Both the position numbers and the translations under genes were made by a program. From Frankiaceae bacterium (GTDB lineage: Bacteria > Actinomycetota > Actinomycetes > Frankiales > Frankiaceae), in assembly GCA_030840885.1 (NCBI GenBank), contig JAVEDQ010000230.1, positions 1-5,263 on the forward strand: a stretch of DNA of 5,263 nucleotides, read 5' to 3'. The notes beneath the pieces were generated by a model, which was not told where the DNA came from, did not search any database, and saw nothing but the letters and a program-made list of their open reading frames with translations. This document shows positions 1 to 4,971 of the stretch, one piece after another; the stretch's first letter is position 1; every line of letters starts with the position of its first letter.

Positions 1-707
1 TCACCAACGCCGCCTACCGGCAGTTCGTCGAGGCCGGCGGTTACGACCAGCAGCAGTGGTGGAGCGCGGCGGGCTGGGACTGGCGGTGCCGCTCGGGCAA
101 GCGGACGCCCGCCTTCTGGGTCGCCGACTCCGGCTCGGGCTCTGGCTCTGGCTCGGGCTCCGGCTCTGGCTCGGGGTCCGGCCCCTGGTACCGGCGCCGG
201 TTCGGCCTGACCGAGCCGCTGCCGGACGACCAGCCGGTCCAGCACGTCTGCTTCTTCGAGGCCGACGCCTACGCCCGCTGGGCCGGCCGCCGGCTGCCCA
301 CCGAGGCCGAGTGGGAGAAAGCCGCCTCGTGGGATCCGGCAACGGGACGCAAGACGCGCTATCCGTGGGGCGACACCCCGCCGACCCCGCGGCAGGCCAA
401 CGTCAGCCAGCGGCACCTGCAGCCGGCGCCGGCCGGTGCCTACCCCGAGGGGGCCTCGCCCGTCGGCGCGCAGCAGATGCTCGGCGACGTCTGGGAGTGG
501 ACCGCCACGTCGTTCACCGGGCACCCCGGTTTCTGCGTCTTCCCCTACCGCGAATACAGCGAGGTCTTCTTCGGGCCCGAGTACCAGGTGCTGCGGGGCG
601 GCTCGTGGGCGACTGACGAGGTCGCCTGCCGCACCACGTTCCGCAACTGGGACTATCCGATCCGCCGGCAGATCTTCTCCGGCTTCCGGACCGCCCGGGA
701 CAGTTGA
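1..707 (+). CDS. egtB: Hercynine oxygenase EgtB (ergothioneine sulfoxide synthase), C-terminal 234 residues; 5' end outside window
   Basis: The reading frame is open from position 3 to the TGA at 705-707. EgtB is a non-heme iron enzyme that uses O2 to couple hercynine to gamma-glutamylcysteine, giving the sulfoxide. Only the C-terminal FGE-sulfatase-like domain is here; the N-terminal DinB-like part carrying the iron-binding histidines lies upstream. Visible family motifs, numbered from the first codon, are RLPTEAEWE (97-105), MLGDVWEWT (159-167), FPYREYSEVFF (180-190), RGGSW (198-202), FRNWDYP (213-219) and a terminal SGFR. In the Mycobacterium thermoresistibile enzyme a catalytic tyrosine and a Trp-Asp pair line the active site. 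The tyrosines of PYREY and the NWD are the likely counterparts, but I have not aligned them. Residues 43-60 are a (Ser-Gly)9 tract not expected in the family. The gene is followed after 1 nt by egtC. The presence of egtC supports gamma-glutamylcysteine rather than cysteine as the thiol substrate. Confidence 0.95.
   Translation, partial: TNAAYRQFVEAGGYDQQQWWSAAGWDWRCRSGKRTPAFWVADSGSGSGSGSGSGSGSGSGPWYRRRFGLTEPLPDDQPVQHVCFFEADAYARWAGRRLPTEAEWEKAASWDPATGRKTRYPWGDTPPTPRQANVSQRHLQPAPAGAYPEGASPVGAQQMLGDVWEWTATSFTGHPGFCVFPYREYSEVFFGPEYQVLRGGSWATDEVACRTTFRNWDYPIRRQIFSGFRTARDS
129..182 (+). repeat. (Ser-Gly)9 coding repeat inside egtB
   Basis: Nine consecutive TCN-GGN codon pairs encode alternating Ser and Gly. 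The serine third positions vary (tcc, tcg, tct) and one glycine codon is ggg, so the array is degenerate at the DNA level while perfect at the protein level. It sits between the AFWVAD segment and WYRRRFG. From memory of EgtB sequences this is a short loop of a few residues in relatives, so about 15 residues appear to be added. Period-6 in-frame units would change length without shifting frame. The flanking family motifs are intact, so the domain probably tolerates it as a flexible surface linker. Confidence 0.9.
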
Positions 708-708
708 G

Positions 709-1494
709 GTGTGTCGCTTCCTCGCCTGGACCGGACAGCCCCGCACCCTCGAGTCGCTGGTGCTCGACCCCCCGTTCGGCCTGCTCCGGCAGTCCTACGC
801 CCCCCGCCGGCAGAAGTACGGGACGGTGAACGCCGACGGCTTCGGCGTCGGCTGGTACAGCCCTTCTCGACCAGAGCCGGCGCGCTACCGCACCTCCCAA
901 CCCCTGTGGTCCGACGAGTCGTTCGCGAGCATCGCCGGCGTCATCGAGTCCGGGTGCGTCCTGGCCGGCGTCCGTAGCGCGTCGGTCGGCATGCCCGTCG
1001 AGGTGACCGCCACCGCGCCCTTCACCGACGGCCGGTGGTTGTTCGGCCACAACGGCTTCGTGCCGGACGCGTCGGTCCTGCGCGGCCTGCTCCCGCGGGG
1101 CGCGGTCCCGGAGTCGCGGGTCGACTCCGCCCTGCTCTGGGCGATGGTCTCGGCGCAGCTCGACGCCGGCCGACCGGCCGCAGCCGCGGTCGCGGACATC
1201 GTCACCGCAGTCGGCGAGGCGACCCCAGGGCGGATGAACCTGTTTCTCACCGACGGCGAGCAACTGGTCGCGTCCGCGTGGGGCGACACGCTCTGGGTGC
1301 GCGAGACCACCGACGGCGTGCTCGTCGCCTCCGAACCCGAGAGCGAGAACGACGCCGACGCCGACGCCGACGCCGACAACGAGGCCGACAGCACAGATTG
1401 GCACGAGCTGCACGACCGGACCCTGCTCATCGTGGAGCAGGGTCGGATCACGACCTCCGCCCTCGGCGGAGATCCCCAGGAAGGTGCCGCGTGA
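709..1494 (+). CDS. egtC: Gamma-glutamyl-hercynylcysteine sulfoxide hydrolase EgtC (class II glutamine amidotransferase fold)
   Basis: This 261-residue protein removes the glutamyl group from the EgtB product, giving hercynylcysteine sulfoxide. The start is set at GTG 709 because it puts cysteine at position 2: removal of the initiator Met exposes Cys2 as the N-terminal nucleophile of the Ntn-hydrolase class. A GGGA at 697-700 gives an 8-nt spacing, and the egtB stop is 1 nt upstream. Visible motifs are CRFLAWTG (2-9), NADGFGVGWY (41-50), RSASVGMPVE (89-98), GHNGFV (113-118) and SRVDSALLWAM (136-146). These match the family, including the GHNG typical of class II amidotransferase substrate pockets. 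The protein is longer than mycobacterial EgtC (about 230 residues). Part of the excess is an acidic stretch at about residues 209-230 that contains Asp-Ala repeats. The stop overlaps the egtD start (GTGA), indicating translational coupling. Confidence 0.95.
   Translation: MCRFLAWTGQPRTLESLVLDPPFGLLRQSYAPRRQKYGTVNADGFGVGWYSPSRPEPARYRTSQPLWSDESFASIAGVIESGCVLAGVRSASVGMPVEVTATAPFTDGRWLFGHNGFVPDASVLRGLLPRGAVPESRVDSALLWAMVSAQLDAGRPAAAAVADIVTAVGEATPGRMNLFLTDGEQLVASAWGDTLWVRETTDGVLVASEPESENDADADADADNEADSTDWHELHDRTLLIVEQGRITTSALGGDPQEGAA
1351..1377 (+). repeat. Perfect GACGCC hexanucleotide repeat (4.5 copies) encoding Asp-Ala repeats in EgtC
   Basis: Four exact GACGCC units plus a final GAC encode DADADADAD (EgtC residues 215-223). 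They lie within a longer acidic stretch running from SEPESEN to NEADSTD. The repeat falls between the conserved ASEP and the strand beginning DRTLLIVEQG, a loop position. Because the unit is 6 nt, copy-number change would keep the frame. Exact identity of the units suggests recent slippage or expansion, unlike the synonymously diverged Ser-Gly array in egtB. Confidence 0.9.
1478..1484 (+). promoter_or_regulatory. Ribosome binding site of egtD
   Basis: AGGAAGG lies 6 nt before GTG 1491 and inside the last codons of egtC. It is the strongest Shine-Dalgarno in the egt genes seen here and fixes the egtD start at the 4-bp overlap. Confidence 0.75.
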
Positions 1495-2462
1495 GTCCTG
1501 CCCTATCCCGCTACCTGGAGGTCGCCGACGCGACCTCCGAGCTCGCCCGCGACGTGTCGGAGGGGCTGGCCAAGACGCCCAAGCAGCTGCCGCCGAAGTG
1601 GCTGTACGACGCCCGCGGCAGCGAGCTGTTCGAGGACATCACCCGGGTCGCCGACTACTACCCGAGCCGGGCGGAACGGGAGATCCTCGTCCGGCGGGCT
1701 CCGGAGATCGCCGCCGCCACCCGCGCCGACATGCTCGTAGAACTGGGCGCCGGGTCCTGCGAGAAGGCACGGGTGCTGCTCGACGCCCTCACCGCCGAGG
1801 GGAGCTGCCGCACCTACGTCGCGGCCGACGTCAGCGAGAGCGCGCTGATCGGCTCGACCGCGACGTTGACCGAGGAGTACCCGCAGCTCCGTGTCGAAGG
1901 CGTCGTCGCCGACTTCGAGACCCACCTCGACCTGCTCCCAGCCGGTGAGCGCCGGCTCCTCGCGTTCCTCGGCGGCACGGTCGGCAACCTCGAGCCCGAC
2001 CAGCGCCACGACTTCCTCGCCGGGATCGCGTCCATCCTCGGCCCCCATGACGCATTCCTGCTCGGTACCGACCTCGTGAAGGACCCGGAACGTCTCGTCC
2101 GCGCATACGACGACTCCGAAGGCGTCACGGCGGCCTTCGACCTGAACGTGCTGGCCGTCGTGAACCGCGAACTCGACGCCGACTTCGACCTCGCCGCCTT
2201 CGAACACCGCTCGGTGTGGAACGCCGAGGACGAGTGGGTCGAGATGCGGCTCCGGTCCCTGCGCGACCAGAAGGTCAGCATCGGAGCGCTCGACCTGCTG
2301 GTGGCCTTCGCCGAGGGTGAGGAGATGCGAACCGAGATCTCCGCCAAGTTCCGCCGGAGACGCGTCGAGGCCGAGGCCGCGGCCGTCGGGTTGGCCGTCC
2401 AGCACTGGTGGACCGACGAGGCCGGGGACTACGCGCTGAGCCTGCTCGTCCCGCGCGCCTGA
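1491..2462 (+). CDS. egtD: L-histidine N-alpha-methyltransferase EgtD
   Basis: EgtD transfers three methyl groups from SAM to the alpha-amino group of histidine, producing hercynine (trimethylhistidine), the first ergothioneine intermediate. The product is 323 residues, against about 321 in Mycobacterium smegmatis. With the GTG 1491 start, landmarks fall at the numbers I recall for the M. smegmatis enzyme: PPKWLYDARGS (34-44), Tyr56 in DYYPSR, the SAM loop ELGAGSCEKAR (84-94) with Gly86, Asp113, Asp141-Phe142, Asn166 in GGTVGNLEP, Met252 in VEMRL, and Glu282/Ser284 in RTEISAKF. Tyr56, Asn166, Glu282 and Ser284 are histidine-binding residues there, so the active site looks complete. The gene overlaps egtC by 4 bp (GTGA) and has a strong ribosome binding site. 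It is the last egt gene here: the next gene is a desaturase, not the C-S lyase egtE. Confidence 0.97.
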   Translation: MSPALSRYLEVADATSELARDVSEGLAKTPKQLPPKWLYDARGSELFEDITRVADYYPSRAEREILVRRAPEIAAATRADMLVELGAGSCEKARVLLDALTAEGSCRTYVAADVSESALIGSTATLTEEYPQLRVEGVVADFETHLDLLPAGERRLLAFLGGTVGNLEPDQRHDFLAGIASILGPHDAFLLGTDLVKDPERLVRAYDDSEGVTAAFDLNVLAVVNRELDADFDLAAFEHRSVWNAEDEWVEMRLRSLRDQKVSIGALDLLVAFAEGEEMRTEISAKFRRRRVEAEAAAVGLAVQHWWTDEAGDYALSLLVPRA

Positions 2463-2572
2463 AGCGTCGGCCCCACCACTCGCTGCGTCGGCTGCAATTC
2501 GCCCGGAGGCTGCTCATCGTTGATCGAGCGGGGTAAACAAGACCTGCTGAGTCACAGCCGCCGCACAGTGCA

Positions 2573-2590
2573 CGGTCCGTCACCGGACCG
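2573..2590 (+). other. Perfect 7-bp inverted repeat between egtD and the desaturase gene
   Basis: CGGTCCG (2573-2579) and CGGACCG (2584-2590) flank a 4-nt TCAC loop. It lies 110 bp after the egtD stop and 39 bp before the favoured desaturase start. No T-run follows, so it could be a weak actinobacterial terminator of the egt operon, a leader hairpin of the desaturase mRNA, or an operator for a dimeric regulator. The rest of the 2463-2629 spacer contains two direct GCGTCGGC copies (2464-2471 and 2485-2492, 21 bp apart) and the short dyad GCTG-N5-CAGC at 2546-2558. I found no convincing -35/-10 pair. Confidence 0.5.
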
Positions 2591-2629
2591 AGGATCACCT
2601 TGCCTCCCTCCACCTGATTGGACCCGGTT

Positions 2630-3598
2630 GTGTCCACCCCTTTGCTCACCCATGCTCCCCCTGTCGATCGGAAGACCGAAGAGACCCACCACGTCGACCG
2701 CCCCACGTGGCAGCTGGTCGTCATGTGGCTGTTCCTCGTCGGGCCCGTCGTCGGGCTCGTGGTCGCCATCGCCCTCGCCTCCGCGTTCGGCGTCGGGCCC
2801 TCCTGGCTCGACGTCACACTGGCGGTCGTGCTGTACGCGTTCACCGGCCACGGCATAACCGTCGGCTTCCACCGCCTGTTCACCCACGGCGCCTTCCGCG
2901 CGAACCGTCCACTTCGCGCAGGCCTGGCGATCGCCGGGTCGATGGCGGTGGAGGGTCCGGTCATTCACTGGGTCGCCGATCACCGGCGTCACCACGCGCA
3001 CTCCGACGACGTCGGCGACCCGCACTCCCCCTGGCGCTTCGGGACCTCGGCCGGCGCGGTGGGCAAGGGGCTCGTCTGGGCGCACATGGGCTGGTTCCTC
3101 GACGACGAGAAGACCAACCCGGAGCGCTTCGCCCCCGACCTGCTGGCCGACCGTGACATCGCACGGATCAGCCGTCTCTTCCCGCTCTGGGTGGCCATCA
3201 GCCTCGCCCTGCCGGCCGTGCTGGGCGGGCTGCTGACCGGCACCTGGACCGGCGCCTTGACCGCCTATCTCTGGGCCGGGGTGGTGCGGATCCTCGTGCT
3301 GCACCACTCGACGTTCGCCATAAACTCGATCTGCCACGTGATGGGCAAGCGCCCGTTCGTGAGCCGCGACCAGGCCGGCAACGTCGCCGCTCTCGCCGTG
3401 CTGTCGATGGGTGAGAGCTGGCACAACCTGCACCACGCCGACCCGACCTGCGCCCGCCACGGCGTGGATCGCTGGCAGCTCGATTCCAGCGCACGGGTCA
3501 TCCGGCTGTTCGAGCTCGCGGGATGGGCGACGAAGGTCCGTTGGCCCGACCCGGCCCGGCTCGACCGCCGGCGCGTCACCGTGGGTTCGCGCGACTGA
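2630..3598 (+). CDS. Membrane acyl-CoA/acyl-lipid fatty acid desaturase (stearoyl-CoA desaturase-like)
   Basis: This is a diiron integral-membrane desaturase that probably introduces a cis double bond (likely delta-9) into saturated acyl chains to tune membrane fluidity. Numbered from GTG 2630 (322 residues), the three histidine boxes are HRLFTH (81-86), HRRHH (118-122) followed by AHSDD, and HNLHH (265-269). NSICH (232-236) supplies a further histidine typical of the family. Hydrophobic segments at about 27-51, 59-77, 184-204 and 207-225 give the usual two pairs of membrane spans. An in-frame TGA at 2615-2617 limits the start to TTG 2618, GTG 2630 or later; the first ATG (2723) is inside the first membrane segment. 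GTG 2630 is preferred, weakly, for a TTGGA 7 nt upstream. The regiospecificity and electron donor cannot be read here, and no ferredoxin or reductase gene is adjacent. It runs in the egt direction but after a 167-bp spacer, so independent transcription is likely. Confidence 0.93.
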   Translation: MSTPLLTHAPPVDRKTEETHHVDRPTWQLVVMWLFLVGPVVGLVVAIALASAFGVGPSWLDVTLAVVLYAFTGHGITVGFHRLFTHGAFRANRPLRAGLAIAGSMAVEGPVIHWVADHRRHHAHSDDVGDPHSPWRFGTSAGAVGKGLVWAHMGWFLDDEKTNPERFAPDLLADRDIARISRLFPLWVAISLALPAVLGGLLTGTWTGALTAYLWAGVVRILVLHHSTFAINSICHVMGKRPFVSRDQAGNVAALAVLSMGESWHNLHHADPTCARHGVDRWQLDSSARVIRLFELAGWATKVRWPDPARLDRRRVTVGSRD

Positions 3599-3604
3599 CC
3601 CCGC

Positions 3605-3620
3605 GCGGTCTCGCGACCGC
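3605..3620 (+). terminator. Possible terminator hairpin just after the desaturase
   Basis: GCGGTC (3605-3610) and GACCGC (3615-3620) form a perfect 6-bp stem with a TCGC loop, starting 7 nt after the desaturase stop. There is no T-tract, so this is a candidate only. Its right arm is also the first copy of the short repeat family described next. Confidence 0.4.
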
Positions 3621-3696
3621 ATGCGCCGGACCGCATGAACCCGGGCCGTATGAGCAGCCGGGCCGTATCGGCAGAGCAACCTCGCCATGCGGCCCG
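3615..3696 (+). repeat. Cluster of short direct and inverted repeats in the convergent intergenic region
   Basis: Four direct copies of a GRCCGYATS element begin at 3615, 3629, 3644 and 3661: GACCGCATG twice, GGCCGTATG and GGCCGTATC. An inverted copy CATGCGGCC lies at 3686-3694. Copies three and four share a longer exact CCGGGCCGTAT (3641-3651 and 3658-3668). CGGGCCGTAT at 3659-3668 pairs with ATGCGGCCCG at 3687-3696 over 10 bp with one G-U wobble, and an inner GGC/GCC pairing extends the hairpin. The identical arm at 3642-3651 could compete for the same partner. I see no coding sequence in 3599-3825. The function is unknown: terminator, processing site or protein-binding array are all possible. 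Confidence 0.65.
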
Positions 3697-3771
3697 CCGT
3701 CAACTCTGGCCGCCTCCGGATGCCCTGAGACGAGCTATCTCGAGGCTCGCTACCTCAACGGCCCCGGAACG

Positions 3772-3815
3772 CAGACGACCGCCCGGCGCCGAAGCGCGGG
3801 GCGGTCGGAAGTCTG
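3772..3815 (-). terminator. Terminator of the cold-shock gene with UUCG tetraloop
   Basis: Read on the minus strand, a 9-bp perfect stem (CGACCGCCC with GGGCGGTCG, 3776-3784 and 3799-3807) continues past one G-G/C-C mismatch into GCGC-TTCG-GCGC, the very stable cUUCGg tetraloop. Outer CAGA/TCTG arms (3772-3775 and 3812-3815) can add four more pairs around a bulge. It begins 11 nt after the csp stop and is followed by only a few T residues, as is common for actinobacterial intrinsic terminators. It also faces the desaturase transcript arriving from the other side, so it may work in both directions. Confidence 0.75.
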
Positions 3816-3825
3816 AAGTCGTACT

Positions 3826-4032
3826 TCAGCCGACGAGGCGAACGTTCGCGGCCTGCAGACCCTTCTGGCCCTGCGTCACCTCGAACTCCACCTGCTGATT
3901 CTCCTCGAGGGTGCGGTAACCGCGCGCATCGATAGCCGAGAAGTGGACGAAGACGTCGGCGCTACCGTCTGACGGCGCGATGAATCCGAAGCCCTTGTCC
4001 GCGTTGAACCACTTGACCGTGCCCTGTGCCAT
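3826..4032 (-). CDS. Cold-shock-domain protein (CspA family)
   Basis: This 68-residue single-domain OB-fold protein binds single-stranded nucleic acid. Such proteins act as RNA chaperones or transcription antiterminators; whether this one is cold-induced cannot be told. The sequence runs from [10 protein letters not shown], with RNP1 KGFGFI (13-18) and RNP2 VFVHFSAI (27-34), to a C-terminal [11 protein letters not shown], all hallmarks of the family and full length for it. The ATG at 4030-4032 is chosen over an in-frame GTG at 4057-4059 because it begins the conserved domain and has an excellent Shine-Dalgarno 8 nt upstream. The gene converges on the desaturase, has its own terminator and a structured leader, and is 297 bp from the next minus-strand gene, so it is probably monocistronic. 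Confidence 0.97.
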   Translation of the reverse strand: MAQGTVKWFNADKGFGFIAPSDGSADVFVHFSAIDARGYRTLEENQQVEFEVTQGQKGLQAANVRLVG

Positions 4033-4040
4033 CCTTGCTG

Positions 4041-4049
4041 TTCCTTCCT
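4041..4049 (-). promoter_or_regulatory. Ribosome binding site of the cold-shock gene
   Basis: On the minus strand AGGAAGGAA ends 8 nt before the ATG at 4032. This purine-rich site supports the short 68-residue form and suggests strong translation. Confidence 0.8.
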
Positions 4050-4190
4050 GGCGGGGCACCTCCTCTGGACGAGGAGGCGGGCCGCCGCGGTGCTTCCCGG
4101 CAGGGAGCGCGTATACCGCGTGGACATCTCGCGTAAGCGAGTACTGCGACCGAGGTCGAGGCTATCGCATATTGCGGTGCAACTAACGTT
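4050..4190 (-). promoter_or_regulatory. Structured 5' leader and probable promoter zone of the cold-shock gene
   Basis: This non-coding stretch upstream of csp is less GC-rich toward its far end (about 4130-4200), as expected near a promoter. It holds a perfect 7-bp hairpin at 4059-4077 (minus strand CCTCCTC, loop GTCCA, GAGGAGG) and a 5-bp hairpin at 4128-4141 (CTCGC, TTAC, GCGAG). It also holds the dyad CGCA-TAT-TGCG at 4166-4176. The first hairpin hides a GGAGG in its 3' arm, about 9 nt upstream of the real ribosome binding site. A TAGCCT at about 4159-4164 (minus) fits the loose TANNNT -10 pattern, but I see no good -35. The remaining gap to 4329 shows only short dyads, such as ACACGA/TCGTGT (4200-4205 and 4218-4223), and no gene. 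Confidence 0.45.
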
Positions 4191-4329
4191 CTTTGGCGAA
4201 CACGAGTGAAAGTCTCGTCGTGTCGGAGCCCGAAGCGGCGCGTCGGGACGTCGGAAACGCCCCGATCCGGGCAGCGAACGGCGATTCCGCGGCAGCTGAT
4301 TCGCCCCCGCCGACGCCTTCCGCTGCAGG

Positions 4330-4971
4330 TCAGGCGATGAACCAGGCGGCCCAGTCGGCCACCACGTGTGCCACCGCAGGAGCGCTCCACCGCCCGGCAA
4401 CGATTCGCAGCGCGCCGAGCCATATTCCTACGGCCAGATCGAGCGGCAGGGCCGCGAGGCCGTAGAGCGGCAGGTGCAGCGCGGCGAAGGCTCCGGCGGG
4501 CACCAGCAGCGCGACAACGGTTCCTCGCGGTTCGAGCAGGCGGTGCAGCACGCCTCGGAGAAACCATTCCTCGGCGATCGCCACGACGGCTACGACGGCA
4601 GCCCAGTTGAAGAAGGCGTCACCCGGCCGGGCAGCCAGCGTTCCGGCGTCCCACCGGGAAGCGAGCGCCGGCAGGCAGAGCACCACTGCCCCGGCCAACC
4701 CGTACGCGAGCCCCCGCAGCGGCGACGTCCGCGCCGGCCGAGGGAGCCACTGCGGTCGGGCGATCGCGGCGAGCGCCACCAGCACCCCGGCGAACAGCAG
4801 CCCGGCGACCGGCGAACGAGCGACGCCGGCACCGCCGACCGCCGTCCGCAGCACCACCGCGGCCGCCAGTCCGCCCAGGAGGAGGACGGCGAGGCCCACC
4901 TCGGACCCGGGACGGGCAGGTCGGGCGGACCTGCCCCCGGCCCGCGGCGGGACCGCCGCCGTCGTGCTCAC
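4330..4971 (-). CDS. CPBP-family intramembrane glutamic endopeptidase-like protein (CAAX protease/Abi family)
   Basis: This 213-residue polytopic membrane protein carries the three CPBP motifs: EEWFLRG (EExxxR, residues 134-140), FAALH (FxxxH, 162-166) and HVVAD (HxxxD, 202-206, where relatives usually have HxxxN/D). These contribute the catalytic glutamate and histidines of Rce1-type intramembrane proteases. Hydrophobic spans are at about 26-42, 55-71, 87-103, 121-134, 151-166 and 173-192. The N-terminus (residues 1-23) is Pro/Arg/Gly-rich and probably cytosolic. The start is GTG 4969-4971, overlapping the stop of the upstream gene by 4 bp; no clear Shine-Dalgarno is visible, so translation is probably coupled. 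Bacterial members are mostly of unknown substrate; some process peptides or act in bacteriocin immunity. The neighbouring membrane-anchored protein is an obvious but unproven partner. Confidence 0.88.
   Translation of the reverse strand: MSTTAAVPPRAGGRSARPARPGSEVGLAVLLLGGLAAAVVLRTAVGGAGVARSPVAGLLFAGVLVALAAIARPQWLPRPARTSPLRGLAYGLAGAVVLCLPALASRWDAGTLAARPGDAFFNWAAVVAVVAIAEEWFLRGVLHRLLEPRGTVVALLVPAGAFAALHLPLYGLAALPLDLAVGIWLGALRIVAGRWSAPAVAHVVADWAAWFIA

Noticed and set aside
514..1413. Long open frame on the minus strand opposite egtC
   Set aside because: It is opposite a clear EgtC with intact motifs; the composition is Arg/Gly/Val-rich without family motifs, typical of antisense frames in high-GC DNA.
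2552..3703. 383-codon minus-strand open frame covering the desaturase
   Set aside because: The plus strand encodes a desaturase with three histidine boxes and membrane spans; the antisense product shows no recognisable motif and spans both flanking spacers.
3635..3898. Plus-strand open frame running into the antisense of csp
   Set aside because: It crosses the hairpin cluster, the csp terminator and the csp coding region; no domain or start signal supports it.
4057..4059. In-frame GTG as an earlier csp start (77-residue form)
   Set aside because: It lies in the leader hairpin arm with GAGGAG directly abutting it (no spacer), adds non-conserved residues, and the ATG at 4032 has a well-spaced ribosome binding site.
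4141..4224. Sigma-70-type promoter for csp such as TTCACT with an 18-nt spacer and TTAGTT
   Set aside because: The -10 match is poor and alternatives (TAGCCT, TATGCG) lack a -35, so no single promoter could be supported.
3962..4567. Minus-strand frames running across the csp leader into the CPBP gene
   Set aside because: Arg-rich, low-complexity products overlapping two well-supported genes in other frames; no ribosome binding site or motif.
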